Positions 26,613 through 35,971 of a stretch of 64,000 nucleotides of DNA are shown one piece after another. Source of the stretch: Pontibacter sp. G13 (GTDB lineage Bacteria > Bacteroidota > Bacteroidia > J057); assembly GCF_031851795.1 (NCBI RefSeq), contig NZ_CP134696.1, positions 4,174,501 to 4,238,500 of the forward strand, given 5' to 3'. Made by a program: the position numbers and the translations under genes. The notes beneath the pieces were generated by a model. That model was not told the DNA's origin. It saw only the letters and a list, made by a program, of their open reading frames with translations, and did not search any database. Within the stretch, counting starts at the first letter, position 1, and each line of letters starts with the position of its first letter.

Positions 26613-27923
26613 ATGTCCCAGATTCGACCCATATCTGGATGGGGGGGCTATCCCAAAGCATTACTCCCACAGCAATCCTTTTCAGGCAGCGTCTTGGAAG
26701 GTGTATGGATCGGTCGTGGAGCTGGTAGAGCTTATGGAGACGCTGCACTCGGTCCGCAAATTTTGAATAGCCGCCGTCACAACAGATTCCTTGAATTTGA
26801 TCGAACATTAGGCATTGTCACCATCGAGGCTGGCGTTACGATGCGAGAATTGATCTTAGTGGTAAGCGCCGCAGGATGGATTCCGCCTGTTATTCCGGGA
26901 ACGCAATTCATTACCTTGGGAGGAGCGGTGGCTGCAGATGTTCACGGCAAAAACCATCATCGTATTGGCTCTATCGGGAATCACATTTTGTCGATGGATC
27001 TGATTCTGGCAGATGGTACAAGGGTGACCTGTTCACCATCAGTTGATGCTTCATTATTTCAGGCCACGATCGGAGGAATGGGGTTGACAGGATGGATTGA
27101 ATCAATCACCCTTCAATTGGCTCCTTTTACGTCTTCCCAGTTTCACGTGCGCAATCAGAGATTCGACCAAGGATCATCACTGATCGAGGCTTCAGGTTGG
27201 GCTACCGAGGCATCCTTTCAGGTGGCGTGGATTGATACACTCGGGAAAGGGCAGGATCTGGGGCGTGGAATGTGGATGGTCGCTGAACCTGTACCTGCTG
27301 TGACTTCCGAATCACGCGATAGCAGAATCCTATTGCCGGAACCGAAGATGTCTGCTCCTGCTTTTTTGCCTAGCGGTTTGGTGAATAATTGGACGATTCG
27401 TGCTTTCAATCAGCTTTATTTCTTCAAAAAATCCAGTGGCAATCCTTCCCAAAACCAGCCTTTTCACCAGTTCTTTTTTCCGTTGGATGCGATCCGAAAC
27501 TGGAACAAACTTTACGGGCCCAAAGGATTTCTCCAATACCAATTTGTCCTTCCTCGCAATCGCGCTAAAGAAGGGATGAATGAGATATTGGCCCGAATGA
27601 GCCATGCGAAGATTCCGACTTTTTTGGGGGTGTTGAAGGCGATGGGGCAGGGGAGAGGATATCTTTCGTTTCCGATGGAAGGCCTTACTTTGAGTGTGGA
27701 TATTCCCTTTTCTGAAAAACGCCTCAAAATCTTGGAGGAGTGGGACGAATGCGTGATTCGATATGGAGGAAGGGTGTATTTAGCCAAAGACGCCAGAATG
27801 AAGCCAGAAGCTTTCGAAGCGATGTATCCGGAATTGGATGCCTTCAAAAAAATACTTCGAACGGTCAATCCACAAGGGAAGATCCGTTCGAAGTTATCAG
27901 AACGCCTGAATCTACATTCGTGA
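26613..27923 (+). CDS. DprE1-like FAD-binding oxidoreductase
   Basis: A 436-aa flavoprotein of the PCMH FAD-binding class. The FAD site is seen in GRGAGRAYGDAAL, the strand TIEAGVTMRELI and the long PGTQFITLGGAVAADVHGKN stretch, followed by GSIGNHI. The C-terminal half matches the decaprenylphosphoryl-ribose oxidase/sugar-lactone oxidase group (substrate-cap region, ARMKPEAFEAMYP). DprE1 oxidises a polyprenyl-phosphate ribose; outside mycobacteria the substrate of relatives is unclear. No DprE2-like reductase lies nearby. The ATG is two bases after the hydrolase stop, so translation is probably coupled. The stop is two bases from the convergent carrier gene. Confidence 0.88.
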   Translation: MSQIRPISGWGGYPKALLPQQSFSGSVLEGVWIGRGAGRAYGDAALGPQILNSRRHNRFLEFDRTLGIVTIEAGVTMRELILVVSAAGWIPPVIPGTQFITLGGAVAADVHGKNHHRIGSIGNHILSMDLILADGTRVTCSPSVDASLFQATIGGMGLTGWIESITLQLAPFTSSQFHVRNQRFDQGSSLIEASGWATEASFQVAWIDTLGKGQDLGRGMWMVAEPVPAVTSESRDSRILLPEPKMSAPAFLPSGLVNNWTIRAFNQLYFFKKSSGNPSQNQPFHQFFFPLDAIRNWNKLYGPKGFLQYQFVLPRNRAKEGMNEILARMSHAKIPTFLGVLKAMGQGRGYLSFPMEGLTLSVDIPFSEKRLKILEEWDECVIRYGGRVYLAKDARMKPEAFEAMYPELDAFKKILRTVNPQGKIRSKLSERLNLHS

Positions 27924-27925
27924 GA

Positions 27926-28423
27926 TTAGGCGAAAGAAATCAATAGCTCGTTTTTCTCCACGGAATCCTTCTCTACCACATGGATTTTAGAGACGGTTCC
28001 AGCTCCGGGAGATTTGATCACGTTCTCCATTTTCATGGCTTCCAGAATCAAAAGTGGATCTCCTTTTTCCACTTCCGTTCCTTCAGCGACTTCGATGCTG
28101 TGGATCAAGCCGGGCATTGGAGCCTTGAGCTTGTCGAGTTTCCGGACCAATGCGCTGTCCATGCCCAAATCCTTGAGCAATTTTTCCATTCTGGATTGGA
28201 TACGTACAGTCGTCTTTTTCCCATTGATGGAAAGGGTAACTGTACGCGCTTCTCGGTCGATCTTCTGCACGAAGACATTGTAGGAGTGATGATCCTTGAG
28301 GATGTGCCAAAGGCGGTCATCCATCCGGTTGATATCGGCTTCCAGCGGGGTACCGTCAATCAAGACGTGACCATTTTGCTTGTCGATCTGGAGCCGGGTT
28401 TGGTCGATAAAAGCTTCAGTCAT
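27926..28423 (-). CDS. Biotin carboxyl carrier protein
   Basis: A 165-aa acyl-CoA carboxylase carrier subunit. The last 75 residues are a biotinyl domain with the biotin-accepting lysine K131 in EAMKMEN and flanking PMPGLIHSI and GDPLLI. The first 90 residues resemble the linker region of propionyl/methylcrotonyl-CoA carboxylase alpha chains (TVTLSINGKKTTVRI). It is a separate small protein rather than a fused alpha subunit; the biotin carboxylase and carboxyltransferase subunits are not in the window. It is 17 bases downstream of an RND exporter gene and probably cotranscribed with it. Confidence 0.9.
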   Translation of the reverse strand: MTEAFIDQTRLQIDKQNGHVLIDGTPLEADINRMDDRLWHILKDHHSYNVFVQKIDREARTVTLSINGKKTTVRIQSRMEKLLKDLGMDSALVRKLDKLKAPMPGLIHSIEVAEGTEVEKGDPLLILEAMKMENVIKSPGAGTVSKIHVVEKDSVEKNELLISFA

Positions 28424-28440
28424 AGGGGGGCGGTTATGAA

Positions 28441-30858
28441 TCAGGAATCTGAAGGAATTTCCTCTTCCTGACTAATTTCTTCATGGCCGTTGGAGGAAAT
28501 ATTTTCGCTATCGGAAATCCCTCCAGTTGCTTCAGAGAAAAGCTGTTCCTCAACTTTTGGCTCTTCCTTATCGAAAGTCAGCAACAATGCTGGCAGGAAC
28601 AACAAGTTGGAGAACATGGCAATACCCAAGGTCAAGGAGGTCAACAATCCCAAGGCTTTGATGCCTCCAAAATCAGAAGCTGTAAAGCATACGAATCCAA
28701 AGAAGAGGATGATGGAAGTGTACATCATACTCACACCCGTGTCTTGGAAGGAGTTGAATACTGCTCCTTTGATAGAATCACCCAATTTCCGCGCCAATCG
28801 GTATCTCGCGAGATAGTGAATCGAGTCATCTACCGCAATACCAAACGCGACCCCAAATACCAAGGCGGTAGAGGGCTTGAGTGCGATGCCGAAGAATCCC
28901 ATGATGCCTGCCACCATCAGCAACGGAAGGACATTCGGGATAAGGGAAATCAGCACCATCCGGATGGATTGGAACAACAATCCCATGATGACGGCGATCA
29001 CGCAGAAGGCGATCAGAAGGCTCTTGAGCAGGTTCTCGATGAGCGCATCATTGGATTTGATGAAGACCTGAGTAGTGCCGGTAACGGCTGTATCGTATTT
29101 TTCGGGATCAAAGACCGCGTCCACATCTTTCTGGATCGAATCGATGAGTGCTTCCATTTCCAGCGAGCCAATGTCACGTACAGATGCTGAGATCCGCGTA
29201 ATCTGGCGGGTGGAGTCCCACAAGGTTTTGGTGGAGGAAAGGCTTCCTAGAACTGAGGAGTTCTGGACATATTGGGAAATGAAGTTGAATTCGTTGCGGG
29301 TAGGCAGGAGGTATTGATCTTTGCCGCCTCCGAAGTATGCCTGACGGGAGAATTTGGCGAAATCTGCGACACTCATGGAGCGAGACAGATCTTCATATTT
29401 GGCCAAGCTGTCCTGCATTTCTTCGATTCGTTGCAGGGTCTTCCTTCTCAGGATGCCATTTTTGCGACGGGTATCGATCATGATTTCAAATGGAAGAGCT
29501 CCATTGAACTTGTTCTCGATATACTTGAGATCCTGCAATTCGCGAGAATCTTGTGGCACATCATCCATCACAAATGCCACGGGTTTGATCAATGTCAGCC
29601 CATAAAGCGAAACTGCGGCAATGAGCCCAGTAGCCGTGAATACCATCCATCTCCGGTGTTGTACCGTGTTGTCAAGCATTCGGATTACAAAGTTCAAACC
29701 TTTGCGGTCCAAGTGTTTGGTTTGGGTTTCGGAAGGTGGAGGCAGAAAGCTGAATACAATTGGAATCAGCAGGAGGGAAATGAAGAAGGAAGCGACCACG
29801 CTCATGCCCGCCACAATCCCAAATTCACGGAGTGGAATGATGTCGGTGAATGCCATGACGCCCAATCCAATCGCTGTGGTGGCATTGGTCATGACTGTCA
29901 CGATCCCGATTTTCTCAATCACCAGAATCAGTGATTTGAGCATATTATTGGTGCGACGATACTCAATGTGGTATTTCGTGATGAGATAGACACAGTTGGG
30001 AATCGAAATGACCGCGATCAGTGCTGGAATAATTCCTGTGATCAGGGTCATTTTGTATCCCATGAGTCCAATCAATCCCATGGAGAAGATGATGGCGATC
30101 CCCACCACCAAAATGGGAAAGACGACATTGTACAGGGAGCGGAAGAATGCCAAAAGGGTGATGGCCATGACAATCAAGGCAAGTGCCAAGAATACGTAAA
30201 GCTCCTTTTTGACTGTGCTATGGTTATTGACTCGAATGACAGGCAATCCTGCGAAACGAACCGTGATATCGTGATCATCGGCAAACTTTTGGACGGGCTC
30301 TTTGGCGGTCTGGACGAGCCACACTTTGCGGTCTGTATCGAGAATCGCAGGATCAAGGGAAATGGCCATTAGGACCGTTTCACCTGACTCATCGACGAGC
30401 AGGTCGCGGTAGAAGGGCATGGATTCAACCCGATCTAGGAGGCTGTCGAGTTCTGTCTGCGTGGAGGGACGGAAGGAAACCGCTTTGGTGAGTTCGAAAG
30501 CTGCTAGGCTGTCATTTCGGCGGAGGTCGTAGGCTTTGGTGACATCGAAAACGCTCAGAACGCCTTCTTGCTCTGCAAGGGATCGACTGAGATCGTACAT
30601 CCCTTGAAAGTCCTTGAGATTCCTTAAATCCATGTTGAGGGCGGCGACCATGACATTGCCGTCGTCTCCAAAGATTTCTCGGAACTGGTGGTAGCTATTT
30701 AGGGAAGGATCGTCCGTCAGGATAGCCCCATCCATGGTCTGGACAAGTTCGGTCCCTCGTTCGGTCCACATAAATGCCGTCAACATCCCCAGTACCGCCA
30801 GGATGGGAAGTCTCTTTCTGATAATGAAGGTCGCAATAGCTTGCCACACGGGGTTCAT
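28441..30858 (-). CDS. RND-superfamily (MMPL/SSD-type) transporter
   Basis: An 805-aa inner-membrane protein of the hydrophobe/amphiphile exporter-like (MMPL) branch. One membrane segment (about 15-32), a large periplasmic loop, a block of five segments (about 220-375), a second membrane segment (about 405-425) with a second loop, and a final block of five (about 625-760) give the two-fold RND layout. Helix 4-like GIIPALIAVISIPN and helix 10-like VFGVAFGIAVDDSIHYLARYR carry the family motif with the conserved Asp pair. The C-terminal 45 residues are acidic and cytoplasmic. Substrate unknown; lipids or hopanoids are typical. Confidence 0.91.
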   Translation of the reverse strand: MNPVWQAIATFIIRKRLPILAVLGMLTAFMWTERGTELVQTMDGAILTDDPSLNSYHQFREIFGDDGNVMVAALNMDLRNLKDFQGMYDLSRSLAEQEGVLSVFDVTKAYDLRRNDSLAAFELTKAVSFRPSTQTELDSLLDRVESMPFYRDLLVDESGETVLMAISLDPAILDTDRKVWLVQTAKEPVQKFADDHDITVRFAGLPVIRVNNHSTVKKELYVFLALALIVMAITLLAFFRSLYNVVFPILVVGIAIIFSMGLIGLMGYKMTLITGIIPALIAVISIPNCVYLITKYHIEYRRTNNMLKSLILVIEKIGIVTVMTNATTAIGLGVMAFTDIIPLREFGIVAGMSVVASFFISLLLIPIVFSFLPPPSETQTKHLDRKGLNFVIRMLDNTVQHRRWMVFTATGLIAAVSLYGLTLIKPVAFVMDDVPQDSRELQDLKYIENKFNGALPFEIMIDTRRKNGILRRKTLQRIEEMQDSLAKYEDLSRSMSVADFAKFSRQAYFGGGKDQYLLPTRNEFNFISQYVQNSSVLGSLSSTKTLWDSTRQITRISASVRDIGSLEMEALIDSIQKDVDAVFDPEKYDTAVTGTTQVFIKSNDALIENLLKSLLIAFCVIAVIMGLLFQSIRMVLISLIPNVLPLLMVAGIMGFFGIALKPSTALVFGVAFGIAVDDSIHYLARYRLARKLGDSIKGAVFNSFQDTGVSMMYTSIILFFGFVCFTASDFGGIKALGLLTSLTLGIAMFSNLLFLPALLLTFDKEEPKVEEQLFSEATGGISDSENISSNGHEEISQEEEIPSDS

Positions 30859-30910
30859 AAAGCGCTAATGTAGTAATTTCTCATCACCGACTGAAACGTT
30901 ACGCTACCAG

Positions 30911-31663
30911 TCACTGGAGGGGGTTCGACGCCCTCACACGAATTTCGATGCGGCGATTTCTGCGACGGTTGGATTGGGAGCTGAAGGAAGTCTTCGGATG
31001 GAAATAGCTGTATCCTGATATGCTGAGATTGCCGGGAGGGATTCCCTGAGCCATCATCATATCTAGTACAAATTGTGCTCTTGCGGTACTGAGCTTCCAG
31101 CCTGCGAGACGGTCCTGGGGATCGGTCTCATCTGGATCGCAGTGTCCTTCGATGGAGATTTCAACATGCTCCATTCCTTTGAGCAATTCAACTATCTGGG
31201 TTACATAGGCCCTCCCTTGCTCATCAAGGGTGGTGCTGCCATGATCAAACAATAGCGCCCTGTCCAGAGAATATTGATACAGCGTACCCGATGGATACAA
31301 CTTTATGCTTGCATCTGTCGGCTGAGTCCTTGCCTGTGGCGAACTCACCGGTTGGGGAAGCTTCATCACAATGGCCCTGCCTTGATCGTCTTTCAGGTGA
31401 TCAATCCCATACGCATACTTCCGCTGCTCCTTCTGACCGTAGAAATCGCGCTCAATGTACGTTTGGAGCTGATGATTGAGGCGTTGCTCTGCCTGTAACA
31501 TCATTCTCAACGAATCGAGTTCTGTAACTCGTCCTCCGCCTCCATTCGCATTAGAGCAACCTGAAACCATACCCGCCAACACAACTGAAGCCCAGCATGC
31601 GGATCTTCCAATCCCATAGCTTTTGTACAGTACATTCCGAATATGGCCTAGAGGTCTGAACAT
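30911..31663 (-). CDS. OmpA-family lipoprotein
   Basis: An outer-membrane lipoprotein of about 250 aa. The signal ends in a lipobox (VSGCSN), making the Cys near residue 36 the lipidated residue. A short coiled-coil-like stretch (LDSLRMMLQAEQRLNHQLQTYI) follows, then a linker and an OmpA C-terminal domain over the last 120 residues (ALLFDHGSTTLDEQG, IEGHCDPDE, LSTARAQFVLDMM, RRRNRRIEIRV), which binds peptidoglycan. The frame is open to an ATG at 31681, but a promoter-like element overlaps that codon, so the ATG at 31663 is chosen; either is possible. Confidence 0.86.
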   Translation of the reverse strand: MFRPLGHIRNVLYKSYGIGRSACWASVVLAGMVSGCSNANGGGGRVTELDSLRMMLQAEQRLNHQLQTYIERDFYGQKEQRKYAYGIDHLKDDQGRAIVMKLPQPVSSPQARTQPTDASIKLYPSGTLYQYSLDRALLFDHGSTTLDEQGRAYVTQIVELLKGMEHVEISIEGHCDPDETDPQDRLAGWKLSTARAQFVLDMMMAQGIPPGNLSISGYSYFHPKTSFSSQSNRRRNRRIEIRVRASNPLQ

Positions 31664-31678
31664 CGCCGCCAAATTAAT

Positions 31679-31686
31679 CAAAATTA
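31679..31686 (-). promoter_or_regulatory. Candidate -7 element for the OmpA lipoprotein gene
   Basis: The minus strand reads TAATTTTG, matching TAnnTTTG. If used, transcription would start near 31672, just before the ATG at 31663. No clear -33 TTTG is seen. Confidence 0.35.
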
Positions 31687-31812
31687 TTCCCGAAAACTAT
31701 GACACGGCCGAAGGGATGTTTTTCTTTTCAGTGTATTTGTTATTATTTCGTTGAATTGATCATTTGTTCCCCCAAAACGCAAAGATCAACTTCAGTTTAC
31801 CCCCCTTACCGT

Positions 31813-32868
31813 ATGAGCCAGATACCCGATTTGGACATCGACTTGCTCCGCTCCCTCTGTCTGACCCCTGGAGCACCTGGTAGCGAAACCCTCGTTCGAG
31901 AATTGGTGCTCGACCAGATCAAAGATTACGTGGATCATGTTGAAACTGATCCGCTTGGCAACTTGGTCGCCATCAAAAAAGGACGCAATCCGGGCAAAGT
32001 GCTCGTGGCTGCCCACATGGATGAGATTTCATTCATCATCACCCACATCGATCCGGATGGATTTGCCAAATTTCACACACTGGGTGGTTTTGATCCCAAA
32101 ACGCTGACTTCCCAACGTGTCATCGTGCACGGTAAGGAAGATGTCTTAGGTGTCATTGGATCCAAACCGATTCACCTGATGTCCCCTGAAGAGCGGCAAA
32201 AAGCGCCCAAGCTGAAAGATTATTTCATCGATTTCGGCATGTCGGCTGATCGGGTCAAAGCACTGGTGCAAATAGGAGATAAGGTCACGCGGGAAAGAGA
32301 CCTTGTCGAATTGGGCGATTGTGTCTCTACAAAGTCCTTGGACAACCGAATCTCCGTATTCATCCTCATCGAAACGCTTAAGCGAATGGCCACCCCAGCA
32401 GTGGACTTCTATGCAGTGTTTACCGTGCAGGAAGAGGTGGGACTTCGGGGCGCCACGACCGTTACACGAAAGATCAATCCAGACTTTGGATTTGGGCTCG
32501 ATACCACCATCGCCAATGATCTTCCTGGAAGCTCGGAGGCAGAATACATCACCAAATTGGGCGGTGGAGCTGCAGTCAAGATCATGGACTCAAGTGTGAT
32601 CACCGATAGCAGGATGGTCCGATTCATGGAGGATGTGGCCAAGCGAAACAAGATTCCGACGCAGCGTGAGATCTTGACTGGGGGAGGAACCGATACCGCT
32701 GCGATTCAGCGAAGCGGAGATGGCGCCATCGTTGGCTGTGTTTCGATCCCAACTCGACATATACATTCCGTCGTGGAAATGTGTCACAAGGGCGATATCG
32801 ATCACGCGATTTCACTGCTCCAGCATTGTCTGGAAGAGCTGGATCAATTCTCTCATGATTGGGCTTAA
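31813..32868 (+). CDS. M42-family aminopeptidase
   Basis: A 351-aa dinuclear-metal aminopeptidase/cellulase-M-like enzyme that trims peptides in the cytoplasm. Metal and catalytic residues are visible: H68 and D70 in AAHMDE, the bridging Asp in KSLDNRIS, the Glu pair in TVQEEVGLRG, the Asp in GLDTT and the last His in RHIHSVVE. The ATG at 31813 is favoured because the upstream in-frame extension (from 31699) is Cys-rich and unlike the family. Purine nucleoside phosphorylase follows after 27 bases, probably in one transcript. Confidence 0.92.
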   Translation: MSQIPDLDIDLLRSLCLTPGAPGSETLVRELVLDQIKDYVDHVETDPLGNLVAIKKGRNPGKVLVAAHMDEISFIITHIDPDGFAKFHTLGGFDPKTLTSQRVIVHGKEDVLGVIGSKPIHLMSPEERQKAPKLKDYFIDFGMSADRVKALVQIGDKVTRERDLVELGDCVSTKSLDNRISVFILIETLKRMATPAVDFYAVFTVQEEVGLRGATTVTRKINPDFGFGLDTTIANDLPGSSEAEYITKLGGGAAVKIMDSSVITDSRMVRFMEDVAKRNKIPTQREILTGGGTDTAAIQRSGDGAIVGCVSIPTRHIHSVVEMCHKGDIDHAISLLQHCLEELDQFSHDWA

Positions 32869-32895
32869 TTCTTTGCCCCCAAAACCTTCTACTTC

Positions 32896-33708
32896 ATGGA
32901 AAAGAAACTCACAGAAGCATTTGAATATATCCGCAAGCAATACAGCGGAACCCCTGAAATCGGCATTGTGCTAGGAACCGGCCTTGGTGGCCTTGTCGCA
33001 GAAATCGAGGAGGAAAAGGTCATTCCCTATAATTTCATCCCACATTTCCCGATCTCAACTGTTGAAAGCCATTTCGGTAAATTGATTTTCGGGAAAATCG
33101 GCGATAAGCCCGTCGTGGCCATGCAGGGACGCTTTCACTACTATGAAGGCTATAGCATGCAGGAGATCACGTTTCCGATCCGCATCATGAAAATGTTGGG
33201 CATTCATACGCTATTTATCTCCAATGCTTCTGGCGGAATGAATCTGGATTACAAATGTGGAGACTTGATGATTATCGATGATCATATCAACCTCCAAAAT
33301 GCCAATCCATTGGTCGGGCCCAACATGGATGAATTTGGTCCCCGATTCCCAGATATGAGCCGCCCGTATGATCCTGAACTGATTCAAAAGGCTGAGGATA
33401 TTGCCGGAGAAAAAGGATACCGTGTTCACAAAGGCGTATATGTCGGCGTGACAGGCCCCAATCTGGAAACTCGCGCGGAATATCGTTTCTTGCACAGAAT
33501 TGGTGCTGACGTTGTCGGAATGTCAACGGTACCAGAAGTGATTGTCGCTCGCCACATGGATTTGCGGGTATGCGCCATTTCGGTGATTACAGATGAATGC
33601 GATCCCGACGATCTCCACCCTGTTTCCATTGAGGACGTCATTGCTGTGGCCAATGAAGCCGAGCCTAAACTGACCGATATTCTCGCTACACTGATCAAGG
33701 GTCTCTAG
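32896..33708 (+). CDS. punA: Purine-nucleoside phosphorylase (family 2)
   Basis: Phosphorolysis of purine nucleosides to base and ribose-1-phosphate in purine salvage. The 270-aa length and motifs fit the trimeric PNP/MTAP family: GIVLGTGLGGL (phosphate-binding loop), GRFHYYEGY, FISNASGGMN, GVYVGVTGPNLETRAEYR and GADVVGMSTVPE. The start is an ATG 27 bases after the M42 peptidase stop. A guanosine-inosine specific activity is usual for the group. Confidence 0.95.
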   Translation: MEKKLTEAFEYIRKQYSGTPEIGIVLGTGLGGLVAEIEEEKVIPYNFIPHFPISTVESHFGKLIFGKIGDKPVVAMQGRFHYYEGYSMQEITFPIRIMKMLGIHTLFISNASGGMNLDYKCGDLMIIDDHINLQNANPLVGPNMDEFGPRFPDMSRPYDPELIQKAEDIAGEKGYRVHKGVYVGVTGPNLETRAEYRFLHRIGADVVGMSTVPEVIVARHMDLRVCAISVITDECDPDDLHPVSIEDVIAVANEAEPKLTDILATLIKGL

Positions 33709-33745
33709 ATCTTTGATAGGTTATTTCCTGAATCGAAAAATTATA

Positions 33746-33774
33746 GCCCCTGACCAACCACTCGGTACAGGGGC
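33746..33774 (+). terminator. Hairpin between punA and the porin gene
   Basis: GCCCCTG at 33746-33752 pairs with CAGGGGC at 33768-33774. The T tail is poor, so it may be a partial terminator or a leader hairpin of the porin mRNA. Confidence 0.4.
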
Positions 33775-33787
33775 GCTACTTTATCCC

Positions 33788-35971
33788 ATGTCTAATCCGG
33801 TCCGGAACATATTTAAGGTCGTTGGCTGTCTGTTGGGTCTTTGGATCGTGCATCCCGTGACTGCCCAGATCAACCCTATCAACCCTCAGTCAGTTGACTC
33901 TTCCTTTGTCAACCCCTTCTTGAGCGATAGCACCCAAAGCGATTCAATTGGTGCTCCTGAACGAGAAATCCCCAAGGAAACCCGATGGGTCTTGCCGGAC
34001 CAACTTTTCCTACATCAACCCTATCGGCCGATGGTGGATCTCGGCTTCGAATCCTTTTACTATTGGGATCAGCTGGATTACACCCGGCAGTTTACTCAGA
34101 CAATGGGGTTGATCGGGAAGTACTATCAAGCCTTTTACGATGGCTTCGATGAGCGAAACTACGACCTCGATGCTTGGCGCAATCCCGTCATGAATCGGTT
34201 CAACCGCTATATGATCGATTCGCAGTACGGCGTACAATACATGGATTCCCGGACTCCTTTTGTAGATGTGTCATATGTGCAAGGACCGTTGAGGCTTCAG
34301 CCCACCCACGTAACCATTTCCCGCAATTACAATCCGCTCCTGAATTTCACGGCCTACATTGGCCGGACGCGTGCTACTGGGGCCTATCGGAACTTCGAGA
34401 CGAATAATTCTACCCTGTACCTTTCGTCGAATTACCACACCCGGAACAATCGCTATTTTCTGTTTGCCAATGTGAATTATAACAATCATGTAGGCTTGCA
34501 AAATGGGGGCGTTCCCAGAGCGGCATCGGGGGATTATCCTGTGGAGGACGGAATCATCCAAGATGTATTTGCCCTCTACAATCAGTCCTTTTTCAAGAGC
34601 TTTTCCGCTCCCAATCTATCCAATGCGCAGAATCGGAATTACCTCATTTCGACCCGTGTTGATCACATGTACCACCTGATCGGAGAATCAGACTCCACGA
34701 AAGGCGGGCATAGACTGACGCTGCGAAATGTCAACAGCTATGAGTTTTACCGGACGAGATTTGTGGCTACAGGCATTTCTCTTGGAGATAATTTGATTCC
34801 GGTTTTACCAACATTGGGGAATGATTCGACGGAAATCTTCGAAGGCTGGCAATCTGGCAATTTCTACACAGCTGGAGAGGCGAGTTATTCTTGGGTGCAT
34901 AGAAAAGGCTATCAGGTCAACCTCAATGGAGGGCTGAATTTTCAGCAAGTGTCCCTTTCAAAGGATACCACATTGGCCACTCAGAATATCACGGAGCAGT
35001 ACGTGAATGCCTCGATTCAATTTCCCTGGATTCGCGTTCGAGGGACTTATCGCCAGCGGTTCTCCAATTTGTATGCTGCAGCACCTACCTTAAAGGTGTC
35101 CGGAGAGGCTTTCCCATTTCCCCAAATTTCTACCTATAAAGTCGTGTCTCCTTTGGTAGGAGCGGATTCGGTGGAAACAGATTCATTGGCTGCCCCTATT
35201 GCCAAATACATTCCTTTCAAAGTCTATGGAGGGTTTGAACTGAGGAATTCCAATCCATCCATGTTCCAAACGGAGTTTTTCGGAGATTCCGGCAATGTCT
35301 ATCTGCCCAATCCAGACTTGGGTAATCAGACGCTGAGTCACCTAGATGTTGGAGCACAATTTGATTTTCCCATCGTGGTCAAAAAGGGCGACACCCTATT
35401 GCCCATGTTTATCGGCGCTAGAGGATTCATCACCAATGCCAGTAGCCTGATCTATTACGATCGGGAAATGAATGTTCGTCAGGCGGGGTCAGGCGAATCC
35501 ATGACCTGGTTGGGGGCAGATGTGCAGTTCCGCCTTCGATTCTGGCGATTCTTCTTTCTGGAAAACAAGGCTACGATCCAAGTTGGGTCCGCAGGAGGAT
35601 CAAATGAAGACCTCAGACTCATCTCCAAGAGCATTCCGCTAGTCAGTGGTAAATCCTCACTCTACTTCGATAACCAGAATGTGAAATTCGCGGAGCAATT
35701 CAGGTTCGGAATCGATGTCTTCTGGAACACCAATTTCGTCGGTCAGACAGTAGATCCGATTTCGGGTGAGTTTTTCCCCACGAATTACGAAGTGCCGGGC
35801 TATGGAAGAATGGATGCATTCATCGCTTCCCGTATTAAAGGTGTGGAGGTATTCGCCAAGCTCTATTACGCCAATGAATTCCTCGGCTACTCGGGCTATT
35901 ACACCACGCCTTTTTATCCGATGATGGAGCGTCGATTCGTCTTTGGATTGAATTGGACCTTCTTCGACTAA
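33788..35971 (+). CDS. Putative outer-membrane porin (Porin_10 type)
   Basis: A 727-aa outer-membrane barrel. The signal peptide covers about residues 1-27 (VHPVTAQ). The mature part starts with a disordered Ser/Asp/Pro stretch, then repeated amphipathic strands rich in Tyr, Asn and Phe (RTRATGAYRNFE, RYFLFANVNYNNHVGLQNGG, KVYGGFELRNSNPS) and ends in aromatic FGLNWTFFD. The layout matches the large putative-porin family restricted to Bacteroidota. The ATG at 33788 is chosen because it places the signal peptide at the N-terminus. Its stop codon overlaps the stop of the convergent rsmE by 3 bases. Confidence 0.88.
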   Translation: MSNPVRNIFKVVGCLLGLWIVHPVTAQINPINPQSVDSSFVNPFLSDSTQSDSIGAPEREIPKETRWVLPDQLFLHQPYRPMVDLGFESFYYWDQLDYTRQFTQTMGLIGKYYQAFYDGFDERNYDLDAWRNPVMNRFNRYMIDSQYGVQYMDSRTPFVDVSYVQGPLRLQPTHVTISRNYNPLLNFTAYIGRTRATGAYRNFETNNSTLYLSSNYHTRNNRYFLFANVNYNNHVGLQNGGVPRAASGDYPVEDGIIQDVFALYNQSFFKSFSAPNLSNAQNRNYLISTRVDHMYHLIGESDSTKGGHRLTLRNVNSYEFYRTRFVATGISLGDNLIPVLPTLGNDSTEIFEGWQSGNFYTAGEASYSWVHRKGYQVNLNGGLNFQQVSLSKDTTLATQNITEQYVNASIQFPWIRVRGTYRQRFSNLYAAAPTLKVSGEAFPFPQISTYKVVSPLVGADSVETDSLAAPIAKYIPFKVYGGFELRNSNPSMFQTEFFGDSGNVYLPNPDLGNQTLSHLDVGAQFDFPIVVKKGDTLLPMFIGARGFITNASSLIYYDREMNVRQAGSGESMTWLGADVQFRLRFWRFFFLENKATIQVGSAGGSNEDLRLISKSIPLVSGKSSLYFDNQNVKFAEQFRFGIDVFWNTNFVGQTVDPISGEFFPTNYEVPGYGRMDAFIASRIKGVEVFAKLYYANEFLGYSGYYTTPFYPMMERRFVFGLNWTFFD

